The notes beneath the pieces are model-generated. The model saw only the letters and a list, made by a program, of their open reading frames with translations, was not told where the DNA came from and did no database searches. The translations under genes were made by a program, and so were the position numbers. This document shows positions 7,055 through 13,888 of a stretch of 18,719 nt of DNA, one piece after another. Source of the DNA: Candidatus Zambryskiibacteriota bacterium. GTDB taxonomy: Bacteria; Patescibacteriota; Minisyncoccia; Phycocordibacterales; Zambryskibacteraceae. The stretch spans positions 1 through 18,719 of the forward strand of contig JANLIM010000014.1 of assembly GCA_024654145.1 (NCBI GenBank), written 5' to 3'. Every line of letters starts with the position of its first letter. Position 1 is the first letter of the stretch.

Positions 7055-7822
7055 ATGGCAAGGGCTAATATCATTGTGGCGGTGGCTGCATCACTTATCC
7101 TTATCGGCGGAGCTGGTTGGATCAGATTTAACGACACTCAAGGTCCTACACCAACCCTCTCTTCGGTACAAACAACGCCTAATTACTCGGCGGAATCAGA
7201 AATCACAAGCTTCGAGAGTGTAAGAAGTGAGTCTGACAAGCCACTAACTCAAACTGACCTTATTGGTAGACAGCTTTTCTCAGAATATATCAACCTAAGC
7301 ACAAAAGGACAAGCAACTTCTGAAAATCTTAACAAACTAGCCTCCGACTTTGCCAACAACATACTTGAATCTCACGTAGCTTCAAGTATTGCCATTAACG
7401 ACATTGTTGTTGTACCTGACACCGCCACCTCACTCCAATCGTACAGCAATAAAATATTCTCGATTCGCAACAAATATGAATCCATCATATCGAGCGCTTA
7501 TAAGCAAAGCGGTTTTTCCAGCGCTGCTGATCCTAAGTTTCAAAAATTCATGATGGAGGTTGGAAAATATTACAAACAAGCTGCTGATGAGATGCAAACC
7601 ATACCCACACCCGCGTCACTTTCCAATAACCACGTTTTACTCGTTAATAACTACCTCTCTAGTAGTGCTGCTACATTCTCGCTTTCCAATATAGGAACTG
7701 ATCCGGTATCCGCCTACGCAGCCTTAAATATTCAAACAAAAAATACTGTCGAGGAAGCAAAGCTTTTGTCGCAAATTAACTTAACTCTTATACAACAGGG
7801 ATTACCTCCTGGAAATATATGA
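7055..7822 (+). CDS. Membrane-anchored periplasmic/extracytoplasmic protein, unknown function
   Basis: 255 residues. One N-terminal hydrophobic segment (residues about 6-23, IIVAVAASLILIGGAGW) is followed by a Ser/Thr-rich linker and a mostly helical, polar domain of about 190 residues. There is no cysteine near the N-terminus, so it is not a lipoprotein. No catalytic motif is visible. It heads the T4SS locus, has its own extended -10, and its TGA overlaps the next start (ATGA at 7819-7822), which implies translational coupling with the 616-residue exported protein. A structural or adaptor role in the envelope part of the secretion apparatus is inferred from position only. Confidence 0.75.
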   Translation: MARANIIVAVAASLILIGGAGWIRFNDTQGPTPTLSSVQTTPNYSAESEITSFESVRSESDKPLTQTDLIGRQLFSEYINLSTKGQATSENLNKLASDFANNILESHVASSIAINDIVVVPDTATSLQSYSNKIFSIRNKYESIISSAYKQSGFSSAADPKFQKFMMEVGKYYKQAADEMQTIPTPASLSNNHVLLVNNYLSSSAATFSLSNIGTDPVSAYAALNIQTKNTVEEAKLLSQINLTLIQQGLPPGNI

Positions 7823-9669
7823 AGACTTTTAAATACATTGTAGTTTTCGCCGCTTTTATACTAGCAATTACTCCCTTCATGCGAGTTTCAGCACAGCAGC
7901 CTTATTTAGTAGAAGGTCTAGAAGCTATTTTTAACGCATCAGAATCTATCCCTTCTGTTCCCACTTCGGACCTCGCACAATCTGCCAAGGAAACAAGGTT
8001 ATGCTTCATAGTTTGTCTTCCGTTCGGCATGGACAGCCTTGCTCTCGGTATCGCCAAACATTCTTTAGAAATGATAGTGGATTCAACTGTTAACTGGATA
8101 AATACAGGTTTTGATGGAAATCCGGCCTATGTAACAAACCCAGGACAATACTTCACAGACATTGCTGATGGAGTAGCAGGAGAATTTATACAGGGCAGTG
8201 ATCTTGGATTCCTTTGTTCGCCATTCCAGGCAAACATACGCCTCTCTTTGGCTAAGCAATACTATAAAGCGCAGCCCTTCCAGTGTACTTTGTCCGAAGT
8301 TGGGGGGAATATTGAAGCTTTTTATAGCGACTTCTCACAAGGTGGTTGGGACACCTGGTTTTCTATGACTCAAAACGAGAACAATAACCCTTATGGTGCA
8401 TACATAAATGCCAAAATTGAATTGGACTCAAGAATAGCTTCTGCTGTTGGCTTAAAAAACCAACAGTTAGATTGGGGTCGAGGATTCCTAAGTAAAGAAA
8501 CCTGCCTAAAAAACGATGCTGGGATTGAAATCAGAGACTTAGGCACAGGGAAGTGTAAGGCACCCGGTCCAATTATTACTCCTGGTGCAGCTATCGAAGG
8601 TCAGCTTCAAAAGGTTCTCGGGACAGGAGTTACCCAGCTCGAGCTTGCAGACGAATTTGACGAACTTATCGGAGCGCTTCTGGGTCAGTTTCTCGAAAAA
8701 TCAGTATTCGGTATCCAAGGACTCTTCGGTGCTGAGAGTGTAGATGACACTGGTTCAAATGCAATTGACCCTACCAACAACGACCCCCAGACACCAGCTG
8801 AATTCTTTAATGGATACTGTATTGGTTGGGGTCTCGATTGTTCTATTTTCTCAGAATCAGGAGACAAAATATTTTACATGTTTACTTCACCAACAACTGT
8901 CATTTTCTACCCACAGATCACAAGTGTAAGTCCTGAAGGCATAGAAGACGTGGTCCACCTTGAACTTGATGGAGTAGAAGTGAAGCTTTGTGAAGCAGAC
9001 TCTGCAGCATACAAACAAGGGTGCCAATACTTCAAAAACTTCGGAACGAATGGGAATGGTAGCCACACCTTCTATGGATACTTGGTAGATAGAACACTAC
9101 GAACTAAACCAACACTACCTGATCCAAATGACCCCAACAGTAACCCTGGTACAAGTTCACAAGTTATAAGCGAGGAATTAATTGTGATTGGTAATGGAAG
9201 TATCATTGTTCCTAAAGAAAGAGGGACTATAGGTATCATAGGTGGGGTTGAGGTCCCTCCGGGCTCAGCAACTCCAACTCTTCCACCTGGAACTGAACCG
9301 GCTAATCTTTTATCTGATCTAAAAGCTGAGAGAAACAAATACCCAGACTCTTTTAAAAGTTTGTGCACTAGTCTCAACGAGCTTCAGCCTGATACATGTC
9401 CACTTGGAAAAATATTAAACGCTGTGGCTTGGAAAAATAAAAATTCAGGTTGGGTACTTCTTGGAAAAGACAGTGGGAACCGCTGCAAGATTCCATCCGG
9501 AGAAACTGTTTCTTGCGACTTTCTTCTCCATGAGCCAACTCTATACGGCTACGACGTGTTTATAGGTTCAGAAAATCAAGCAGAACCCACATGGAGAGGC
9601 CCGGACCCGGATGTTCCAGGACTCATTAGAGATGGTTCAAGAACGATAGTGAAGCCAGTAGCACCATAA
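7819..9669 (+). CDS. Large exported T4SS-locus protein, unknown function
   Basis: 616 residues. A signal peptide (KYIVVFAAFILAITPFM, cleavage likely after RVSAQ) precedes a Cys-containing N-terminal domain of about 290 residues with PFGMDSLALGIAKHSLEMI, STVNWINTGFDGNP and LADEFDELIGALLGQF. The middle has beta-rich, acidic segments and a Pro/Thr linker (PPGSATPTLPPGTEP, about 475-490). The C-terminal domain, about 495-610, carries SLCTSLNEL, ILNAVAWKNKNSGWVLLGKD, NRC, SCDFLLHEPTLYGYDV and PTWRGP. I recall similar N-terminal and C-terminal segments in other Parcubacteria exported proteins, but no function. Its start overlaps the upstream stop, and its own stop shares one base with the VirB6-like start (TAATG at 9667-9671), so the three genes look like one translational unit. 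It could be a surface or periplasmic partner of the VirB6-like channel. Confidence 0.72.
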   Translation: MKTFKYIVVFAAFILAITPFMRVSAQQPYLVEGLEAIFNASESIPSVPTSDLAQSAKETRLCFIVCLPFGMDSLALGIAKHSLEMIVDSTVNWINTGFDGNPAYVTNPGQYFTDIADGVAGEFIQGSDLGFLCSPFQANIRLSLAKQYYKAQPFQCTLSEVGGNIEAFYSDFSQGGWDTWFSMTQNENNNPYGAYINAKIELDSRIASAVGLKNQQLDWGRGFLSKETCLKNDAGIEIRDLGTGKCKAPGPIITPGAAIEGQLQKVLGTGVTQLELADEFDELIGALLGQFLEKSVFGIQGLFGAESVDDTGSNAIDPTNNDPQTPAEFFNGYCIGWGLDCSIFSESGDKIFYMFTSPTTVIFYPQITSVSPEGIEDVVHLELDGVEVKLCEADSAAYKQGCQYFKNFGTNGNGSHTFYGYLVDRTLRTKPTLPDPNDPNSNPGTSSQVISEELIVIGNGSIIVPKERGTIGIIGGVEVPPGSATPTLPPGTEPANLLSDLKAERNKYPDSFKSLCTSLNELQPDTCPLGKILNAVAWKNKNSGWVLLGKDSGNRCKIPSGETVSCDFLLHEPTLYGYDVFIGSENQAEPTWRGPDPDVPGLIRDGSRTIVKPVAP

Positions 9670-12065
9670 TGAGGAAACTTTTCACAAAACTCAGCGCTTT
9701 CATTCTTGTACTTAGCTTTGTTTTTGCGCTAAGTGGAATTTCCTTCGTTGAAAACGCTCAAGCCGAAGAACAGCTTGGTTTCTGTAGCGTTGGTGTCGGA
9801 GCAACCGCAACACTCACCACAAAAGCAAAGTGTGTCGGAAACTGGGAATCGCTTGAAAGTTTCCCTGATAAAGTTCAGCAAGCTATTGAAAATGATGCAG
9901 ATAACCCTGGATTTTGGGCTAGGAACCTTCAAAACTTCTTTGCTTGGATAGCCCAAACTATTTTAACTTTAACCAGTTTACTGACAGGCATTGCCGGACT
10001 TGTTTTAAATGGTGTTATTTTCCACACGATTGTAAAGGTTGCCGATAATTATGAAAATTTAACCGCAATATCAGAAGCTTGGAAAACCATCCGAGATGTA
10101 GCCAACATGGGCTTTATCTTTATTCTCCTTTACGCAGCCATCATGACTATCATCGGGCAAGGAGTCGATAATCAAAAATTAATTGTGAAAGTGATAGTGG
10201 TAGCTATTTTAATAAATTTTAGTCTCTTCTTTACTAGTGTTGTGATAGATATTTCAAATCTTCTGACTTTAGTTTTCTACGAAGCTATGGTGCCGGGAGC
10301 ACTGTCAAAAGGACTCACGTTTGGTCTATCTAATGCATTTATGGAGCAACTCAATTTGCAAAGTTTATATTACGCAAAGGAATCAGCAGGGACACTTAAC
10401 CTAACAAATACTGCAATCATAACCACTGGCGTCATGGGTTCAATTATGCTTCTTATTGCCGCTTTTGTATTCTTCGCAGTGGCTCTACTCTTTATCATTC
10501 GCTATGTAGTTCTCATTATCCTAATCATACTTTCACCAATCGCTTTCGTGGCTTACATCTTGCCGCAGATGCAAAAATACGGAGATCAATGGAAAGACGC
10601 ATTAATCGGCCAAGCTTTCTTTGCTCCTATCTATATGATGCTGACTTGGGTCACTTTGAGGATTTTGAGCGGAATCACTAAATCATTGGGAGCCGGAGAC
10701 GGAACATTGTCAGCTATAGGAGATAGTAGCAATACGGCAGTGGCGGGTTTTAATAATATTCCTCAATATCAAGGATTTTTCCCAACCTTTATCAACTTCG
10801 CTGTAGTTATAGCTTTTCTCATTATCTCTTTAGTTATTGCGAAAGAATGGGCTAATAAGGCACCTGGTGGCGTAAGCGCTTTGAACAGTTGGGCGACAGG
10901 TAAAGCGGGTAACCTATCTTTTGGCTTGGCTGGAAGAATTGGGAGGAATACTGTCGGAAGAGGAGCCGAAGCATTTAAAGAATCCGCGGCTTACAAAAGG
11001 CTTCAAACACAAGCACCGAAGAGTAGAATGGCTCGTTTGGCACTTGCTACTGCTAATAAAACTGCCGCGGGATCATTTGATACTAGGGGAACTGGTGTAG
11101 GTGGAGCTATGGGAGGAATGATGGGAGCGGGATCTGCTTTCGGTCAAGGCGGCTACGAAGCTAAGAAGAAACAGAAAGAAAAGGAACAAAAGGAAAGAGA
11201 GGGAGACGCAAGGAAAGCAGGAGCTCAACTATTGATTGATAAAGTTATTGCTGGAAGTGCTACCCCTCAGGAAATTACAGATATGCAGAAACTTGTTAAA
11301 GATATGTCTAGCAAAGAAATTGTGGCTTTGGACCATAACACACTATCTAACGAAAAAGTTGCAGAAGCTCTTACAGCAGCTCATCTTAAGGCCATTGATG
11401 AAGATAAAGATGGAAAATTCTCAGAATCAGAGAAAAAGGACGTGTTTGAAAAGCACTTTGCTAAGGTTGAAATTGCTGTGGAAGAGCTTAGTAATCCAGC
11501 CATTGCGCTTACCACTGCTCAGGAAACTGCTCACAAAAATACTATTAAAAATATTTCTGACAAAGAAATTGATTTCATCCCAGCAAATATATTTGACCCA
11601 ACGAAACTTGATCCATCAATTACTGGTGCGGATGCAGATAGAAGTCGTACATTCCTCAAAACCCTTACTCAGCCTCAAGTGGATAACCTTACAAAAGGTG
11701 AGAGACTTATTGCTTCAGACAAACAAGCTGTCAAAGATGCTCGTAATCGTCCGCTCAATGATGCGTTTGTTCCAACACCTGGGGGTGGTATTACAGACCC
11801 GGTTGAAGCCATTAGAATTATGAGCGAAATGAGACCAGAAAACTTAGTACAACTTGAAGATTCTAAACTAACCCACCCTGAAATACTGACTCTCTACAGA
11901 CCTGCCTTACTAAACAAAATGGCCGCTCGATCTGAACTAACCGACGCAAAAGCAAATGCTATAAGGAATGCAGTAATGACCGCAGCGAATGCCCCTGGTA
12001 TAGTACCAATTGAAATTGTTGAGGCTGCGCTATGGCTTGATGGAGATGGATTAAAAATATTCTAA
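9669..12065 (+). CDS. VirB6/TrbL-like polytopic T4SS protein with long soluble tail
   Basis: 798 residues. A signal-like segment (about 10-30) and a short Cys-containing loop precede a WARNLQNFFAWIAQTI region and about seven hydrophobic segments (88-118, 146-163, 171-203, 252-273, 276-299, 315-335, 373-392). IRYVVLIILIILSPIAFVAY and the following soluble loop match the VirB6/TrbL pattern. VirB6 forms part of the inner-membrane channel of T4SSs. Beyond about residue 395 lies a 400-residue soluble tail: a Gly/Met-rich stretch (GGAMGGMMGAG), a Lys/Glu-rich coil (KKKQKEKEQKERE), then repeated S-x-KEI/DKEI helical segments. The sequence DEDKDGKFSESE at 577-588 fits an EF-hand loop exactly. Soluble VirB6 extensions are known in Rickettsiales and other lineages, but this tail is not recognised. 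Confidence 0.85.
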   Translation: MRKLFTKLSAFILVLSFVFALSGISFVENAQAEEQLGFCSVGVGATATLTTKAKCVGNWESLESFPDKVQQAIENDADNPGFWARNLQNFFAWIAQTILTLTSLLTGIAGLVLNGVIFHTIVKVADNYENLTAISEAWKTIRDVANMGFIFILLYAAIMTIIGQGVDNQKLIVKVIVVAILINFSLFFTSVVIDISNLLTLVFYEAMVPGALSKGLTFGLSNAFMEQLNLQSLYYAKESAGTLNLTNTAIITTGVMGSIMLLIAAFVFFAVALLFIIRYVVLIILIILSPIAFVAYILPQMQKYGDQWKDALIGQAFFAPIYMMLTWVTLRILSGITKSLGAGDGTLSAIGDSSNTAVAGFNNIPQYQGFFPTFINFAVVIAFLIISLVIAKEWANKAPGGVSALNSWATGKAGNLSFGLAGRIGRNTVGRGAEAFKESAAYKRLQTQAPKSRMARLALATANKTAAGSFDTRGTGVGGAMGGMMGAGSAFGQGGYEAKKKQKEKEQKEREGDARKAGAQLLIDKVIAGSATPQEITDMQKLVKDMSSKEIVALDHNTLSNEKVAEALTAAHLKAIDEDKDGKFSESEKKDVFEKHFAKVEIAVEELSNPAIALTTAQETAHKNTIKNISDKEIDFIPANIFDPTKLDPSITGADADRSRTFLKTLTQPQVDNLTKGERLIASDKQAVKDARNRPLNDAFVPTPGGGITDPVEAIRIMSEMRPENLVQLEDSKLTHPEILTLYRPALLNKMAARSELTDAKANAIRNAVMTAANAPGIVPIEIVEAALWLDGDGLKIF

Positions 12066-12074
12066 TCTCTAAAT

Positions 12075-12662
12075 ATGAACTACTCAAAGGAAATTATAAA
12101 AAAAATATACAGAAATCTTCCAGTAGAATTATCCCAAATAGTTGCTACCCAGGAAACCTCCGTAATAAATGACGAGATTGCAAAAAAGTTTTCTTTAACA
12201 AAAGAACAAAGGCAAGAAATGGGAGATGAAATTACCACGAGGTTAATTGGTATTACACCTGATGAACAATTCACCATCAACATAGAAACTAGACTTAAGG
12301 TTACAAGAGAAATCGCACAAAAAATTGTTGATGAAATAGGCAACAGAATATTGAGCAAAATCTCTAAGCAAATTCTCTCTAAACAGGGGAAGGTTGCTCA
12401 GGAAATGCTTAAAAGTGAAACTACCCCTAAGTCAGTCTCCCTAGAAATACACCCAAATAACCTGCCCGTGATTGAACCGGGTGAAGTGGCACATGATGTA
12501 CCACATGTGGAGGAAGATACACCAGTAGTAGGTAGTAGGCAGCAGGTAGTAGGGGAGGAGTCAAAGAAAGAACCCACTCAAGCAATGCCACCGGCGCAAA
12601 AAACACCACTAACTCCACATTACCCTGGTGGTTTAGACCCATATCGTGAGCCTTTAGTGTAA
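12075..12662 (+). CDS. Soluble T4SS-locus protein with C-terminal GGLDPYREP motif
   Basis: 195 residues, no signal peptide or membrane segment. Residues 1-120 are helical and charged (MNYSKEIIKKIYRNLP, KKFSLTKEQRQEMGDEITTRL). A low-complexity linker follows, partly encoded by four AGTAGGT-like heptads at 12527-12554, and then a Pro-rich end with YPGGLDPYREPLV. I recall DPYREP-type endings on proteins at this position in other Parcubacteria T4SS loci, but not a function. It starts 9 bases after the VirB6-like stop. TCTAAT at 12061-12066 is a weak possible -10. A cytoplasmic adaptor binding the VirB4/PrgI side is a guess from location. Confidence 0.7.
   Translation: MNYSKEIIKKIYRNLPVELSQIVATQETSVINDEIAKKFSLTKEQRQEMGDEITTRLIGITPDEQFTINIETRLKVTREIAQKIVDEIGNRILSKISKQILSKQGKVAQEMLKSETTPKSVSLEIHPNNLPVIEPGEVAHDVPHVEEDTPVVGSRQQVVGEESKKEPTQAMPPAQKTPLTPHYPGGLDPYREPLV
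12527..12554 (+). repeat. Four AGTAGGT-like heptads in the linker of the DPYREP protein
   Basis: Units start at 12527, 12534, 12541 and 12548; each has AG[TC]AGG plus one variable base. They encode VGSRQQVVG in the linker. Confidence 0.65.
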
Positions 12663-12665
12663 AAT
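12660..12665 (+). promoter_or_regulatory. -10 element of the PrgI-like gene, leaderless geometry
   Basis: TAAAAT lies 6 nt before the ATG at 12672 and overlaps the stop codon of the previous gene (TAA at 12660-12662). This suggests an internal promoter within the T4SS locus. Confidence 0.45.
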
Positions 12666-12671
12666 GATCCT

Positions 12672-13109
12672 ATGCGCTACCAAGTCCCTCAATTTATCGA
12701 AGTAGAGGACAAGATCTTTGGCCCTTTCACCTTCAAACAGTTCGTTTACCTCGCTGGCGGTGCGGGTATGTGCGTACTTTTGTTCATGTTCTTGCCTAAA
12801 TTCCTCGCTATTTTACTCTCTGTCCCTGTCGGTGGATTTGCTGCAGCACTCGCTTTCTATAAGGTCAACGATAAGCCTTTTATCAACGTTATTGAAGCAT
12901 TCTTTAAATATACTGTGACGAATAAGCTTTATATATGGAAGAAGGAGTCGCCTTCGCCAAAGGCTTCGGCGGACCAAGGGACAAGAAAGGTTGAGATCGA
13001 GCAGGTTTATGTGCCGAAGTTATCTGAATCAAAGCTACGAGACTTAACATGGAGCTTGGATATTAAGGATAATTCGAATCCAGTAACGGAGGAAAATCCT
13101 AAATTCTAA
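12672..13109 (+). CDS. PrgI/VirB3-like inner-membrane T4SS protein
   Basis: 145 residues. It starts MRYQVPQFIEVEDKIFGPFT, with FKQFVYLAGG, the classic PrgI-family opening. Two membrane segments follow (about 25-42 and 46-62), then NDKPFINVIEAFFKYTVTNKLYIWKK. PrgI is the VirB3 equivalent in Gram-positive and CPR T4SSs and associates with the VirB4 ATPase encoded just downstream. The C-terminal tail (about 93-145) is extra and low-complexity. Part of it, PSPKASA, is encoded by a 22-bp dispersed repeat at 12951-12972 that recurs in the last gene of the window. The gene ends in a repeat-rich hairpin region at 13093-13212. Confidence 0.9.
   Translation: MRYQVPQFIEVEDKIFGPFTFKQFVYLAGGAGMCVLLFMFLPKFLAILLSVPVGGFAAALAFYKVNDKPFINVIEAFFKYTVTNKLYIWKKESPSPKASADQGTRKVEIEQVYVPKLSESKLRDLTWSLDIKDNSNPVTEENPKF
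12951..12972 (+). repeat. 22-bp coding repeat CCTTCGCC..AGGCT..CGGCGG, copy 1
   Basis: It matches 18385-18406 at 20 of 22 bases and is read in the same frame in both genes (PSPKASA here, PSPEATA there). Confidence 0.7.
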
Positions 13110-13212
13110 GCACTAAATCCTAAATAAATCCAAATTTTCAAAATCTCAAGGTTTTAAACTTTTGAATTTGGTGCTTATTTAGAGTTTAGGATTTGGGGTT
13201 TAGGGTTTATAC
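13093..13212. repeat. Imperfect long hairpin built from heptad repeats between PrgI-like and TraC-like genes
   Basis: The left arm holds CCTAAAT-type heptads from 13098 and the right arm holds TTTAGGR-type heptads at 13178, 13185, 13192, 13199 and 13206. The arms are roughly complementary (AAATCCTAAA with TTTAGGATTT; CCAAATT..CAAAA with TTTTGAATTTGG) around an apex near 13148-13156. It includes the PrgI-like stop codon and the -10 of the next gene, so it could end one transcript and start another. This fills the 110-bp gap 13110-13219. Confidence 0.7.
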
Positions 13213-13213
13213 T
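13208..13213 (+). promoter_or_regulatory. -10 element of the TraC/VirB4-N-like gene, leaderless geometry
   Basis: TATACT lies 6 nt before the ATG at 13220. It sits at the right end of the heptad array, so the repeat appears to supply the promoter. Confidence 0.5.
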
Positions 13214-13219
13214 AGGTGT

Positions 13220-13864
13220 ATGTCATCTAGTACTAGCGCAACTCAGGAATTTGTACCTATCAAAGAAGTTCGCGACGGTGTCGTCATCCTTAAGGATGGG
13301 GGAATGCGCGCAATCTTACTCTGTTCATCTCTAAACTTCTCCCTAAAATCAGAGGATGAGAGGAACGCAATCCTCCTCCAATTCCAGGACTTCCTCAACT
13401 CGCTCGACTTCTCTATCGAAATTCTGATCCAGTCACGCAAACTCGATATCCGCCCATACTTGGCGCTACTTGAAGAGCAAGAGGGGAAACAAACCAACAA
13501 CCTTCTCAAAATTCAGGTGAGAGAGTACATCCAGTTCATCAAAAGCTTCACAGAGAGTACCAACATTATGACAAAGCACTTCTTAATAGTGGTGCCTTAC
13601 TCACCAGCGACTTTGAACGTGGGTTCTGCAAGCGGCATTCTCTCCTCTCTTGGTCTCAGTAAGCCTGGAGAAAAAGGCAAGACAAAAGAAGAAAGGGGGT
13701 TCGATGAGAACAGAAGCCAGCTTGAAGAAAGGCTCTCTGTAGTTGAGCAAGGCCTAATACGCTCTGGCATCCGTGTGGCTCGTTTGGGTACTGAAGAAAC
13801 CATTGAACTCTTTTATAAAGCCTTTAACCCCGGAGAAAGCGAGAAGCCGATAAAAATGAAATGA
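13220..13864 (+). CDS. TraC/VirB4 N-terminal-domain-like protein
   Basis: 214 residues from the ATG at 13220. It contains FVPIKEVRDGVVILKDGGMRAILLCSSLNF, then LQFQDFLNSLDFSIEILIQSRKLDIRPYL and a FLIVVPYSPA strand. This resembles the N-terminal, non-ATPase domain of VirB4/TraC ATPases, encoded here as its own protein directly before the ATPase gene. It has no Walker motifs, signal peptide or membrane segment. An upstream in-frame start at 13193 lies within the heptad repeat before the -10, so 13220 is preferred. The stop (TGA at 13862-13864) is followed at once by a TTCGAC-type repeat. Its likely place is the cytoplasmic face, with VirB4. Confidence 0.75.
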   Translation: MSSSTSATQEFVPIKEVRDGVVILKDGGMRAILLCSSLNFSLKSEDERNAILLQFQDFLNSLDFSIEILIQSRKLDIRPYLALLEEQEGKQTNNLLKIQVREYIQFIKSFTESTNIMTKHFLIVVPYSPATLNVGSASGILSSLGLSKPGEKGKTKEERGFDENRSQLEERLSVVEQGLIRSGIRVARLGTEETIELFYKAFNPGESEKPIKMK

Positions 13865-13883
13865 TTCGACAAGCTCATCATAA
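13865..13883 (+). repeat. TTCGAC-type short dispersed repeat, copy 2
   Basis: TTCGACAAGCTCATCATAA begins at the base after the TGA stop and fills most of the spacer before the VirB4 gene. CATCAT at 13876-13881, 7 nt before the ATG, is a weak possible -10. Confidence 0.45.
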
Positions 13884-13888
13884 ATAAC

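Noticed and set aside
11236..11823. 195-codon open frame in another frame of the VirB6-like gene
   Set aside because: Leu/Lys-rich, no motif, and fully inside a well-supported gene; it is a shadow of the repetitive Lys/Glu/Ala-rich tail.
13178..13212. Telomere-like TTTAGGG repeats
   Set aside because: Only one perfect unit among degenerate heptads, internal to a gene cluster; better explained as one of the 7-bp arrays.
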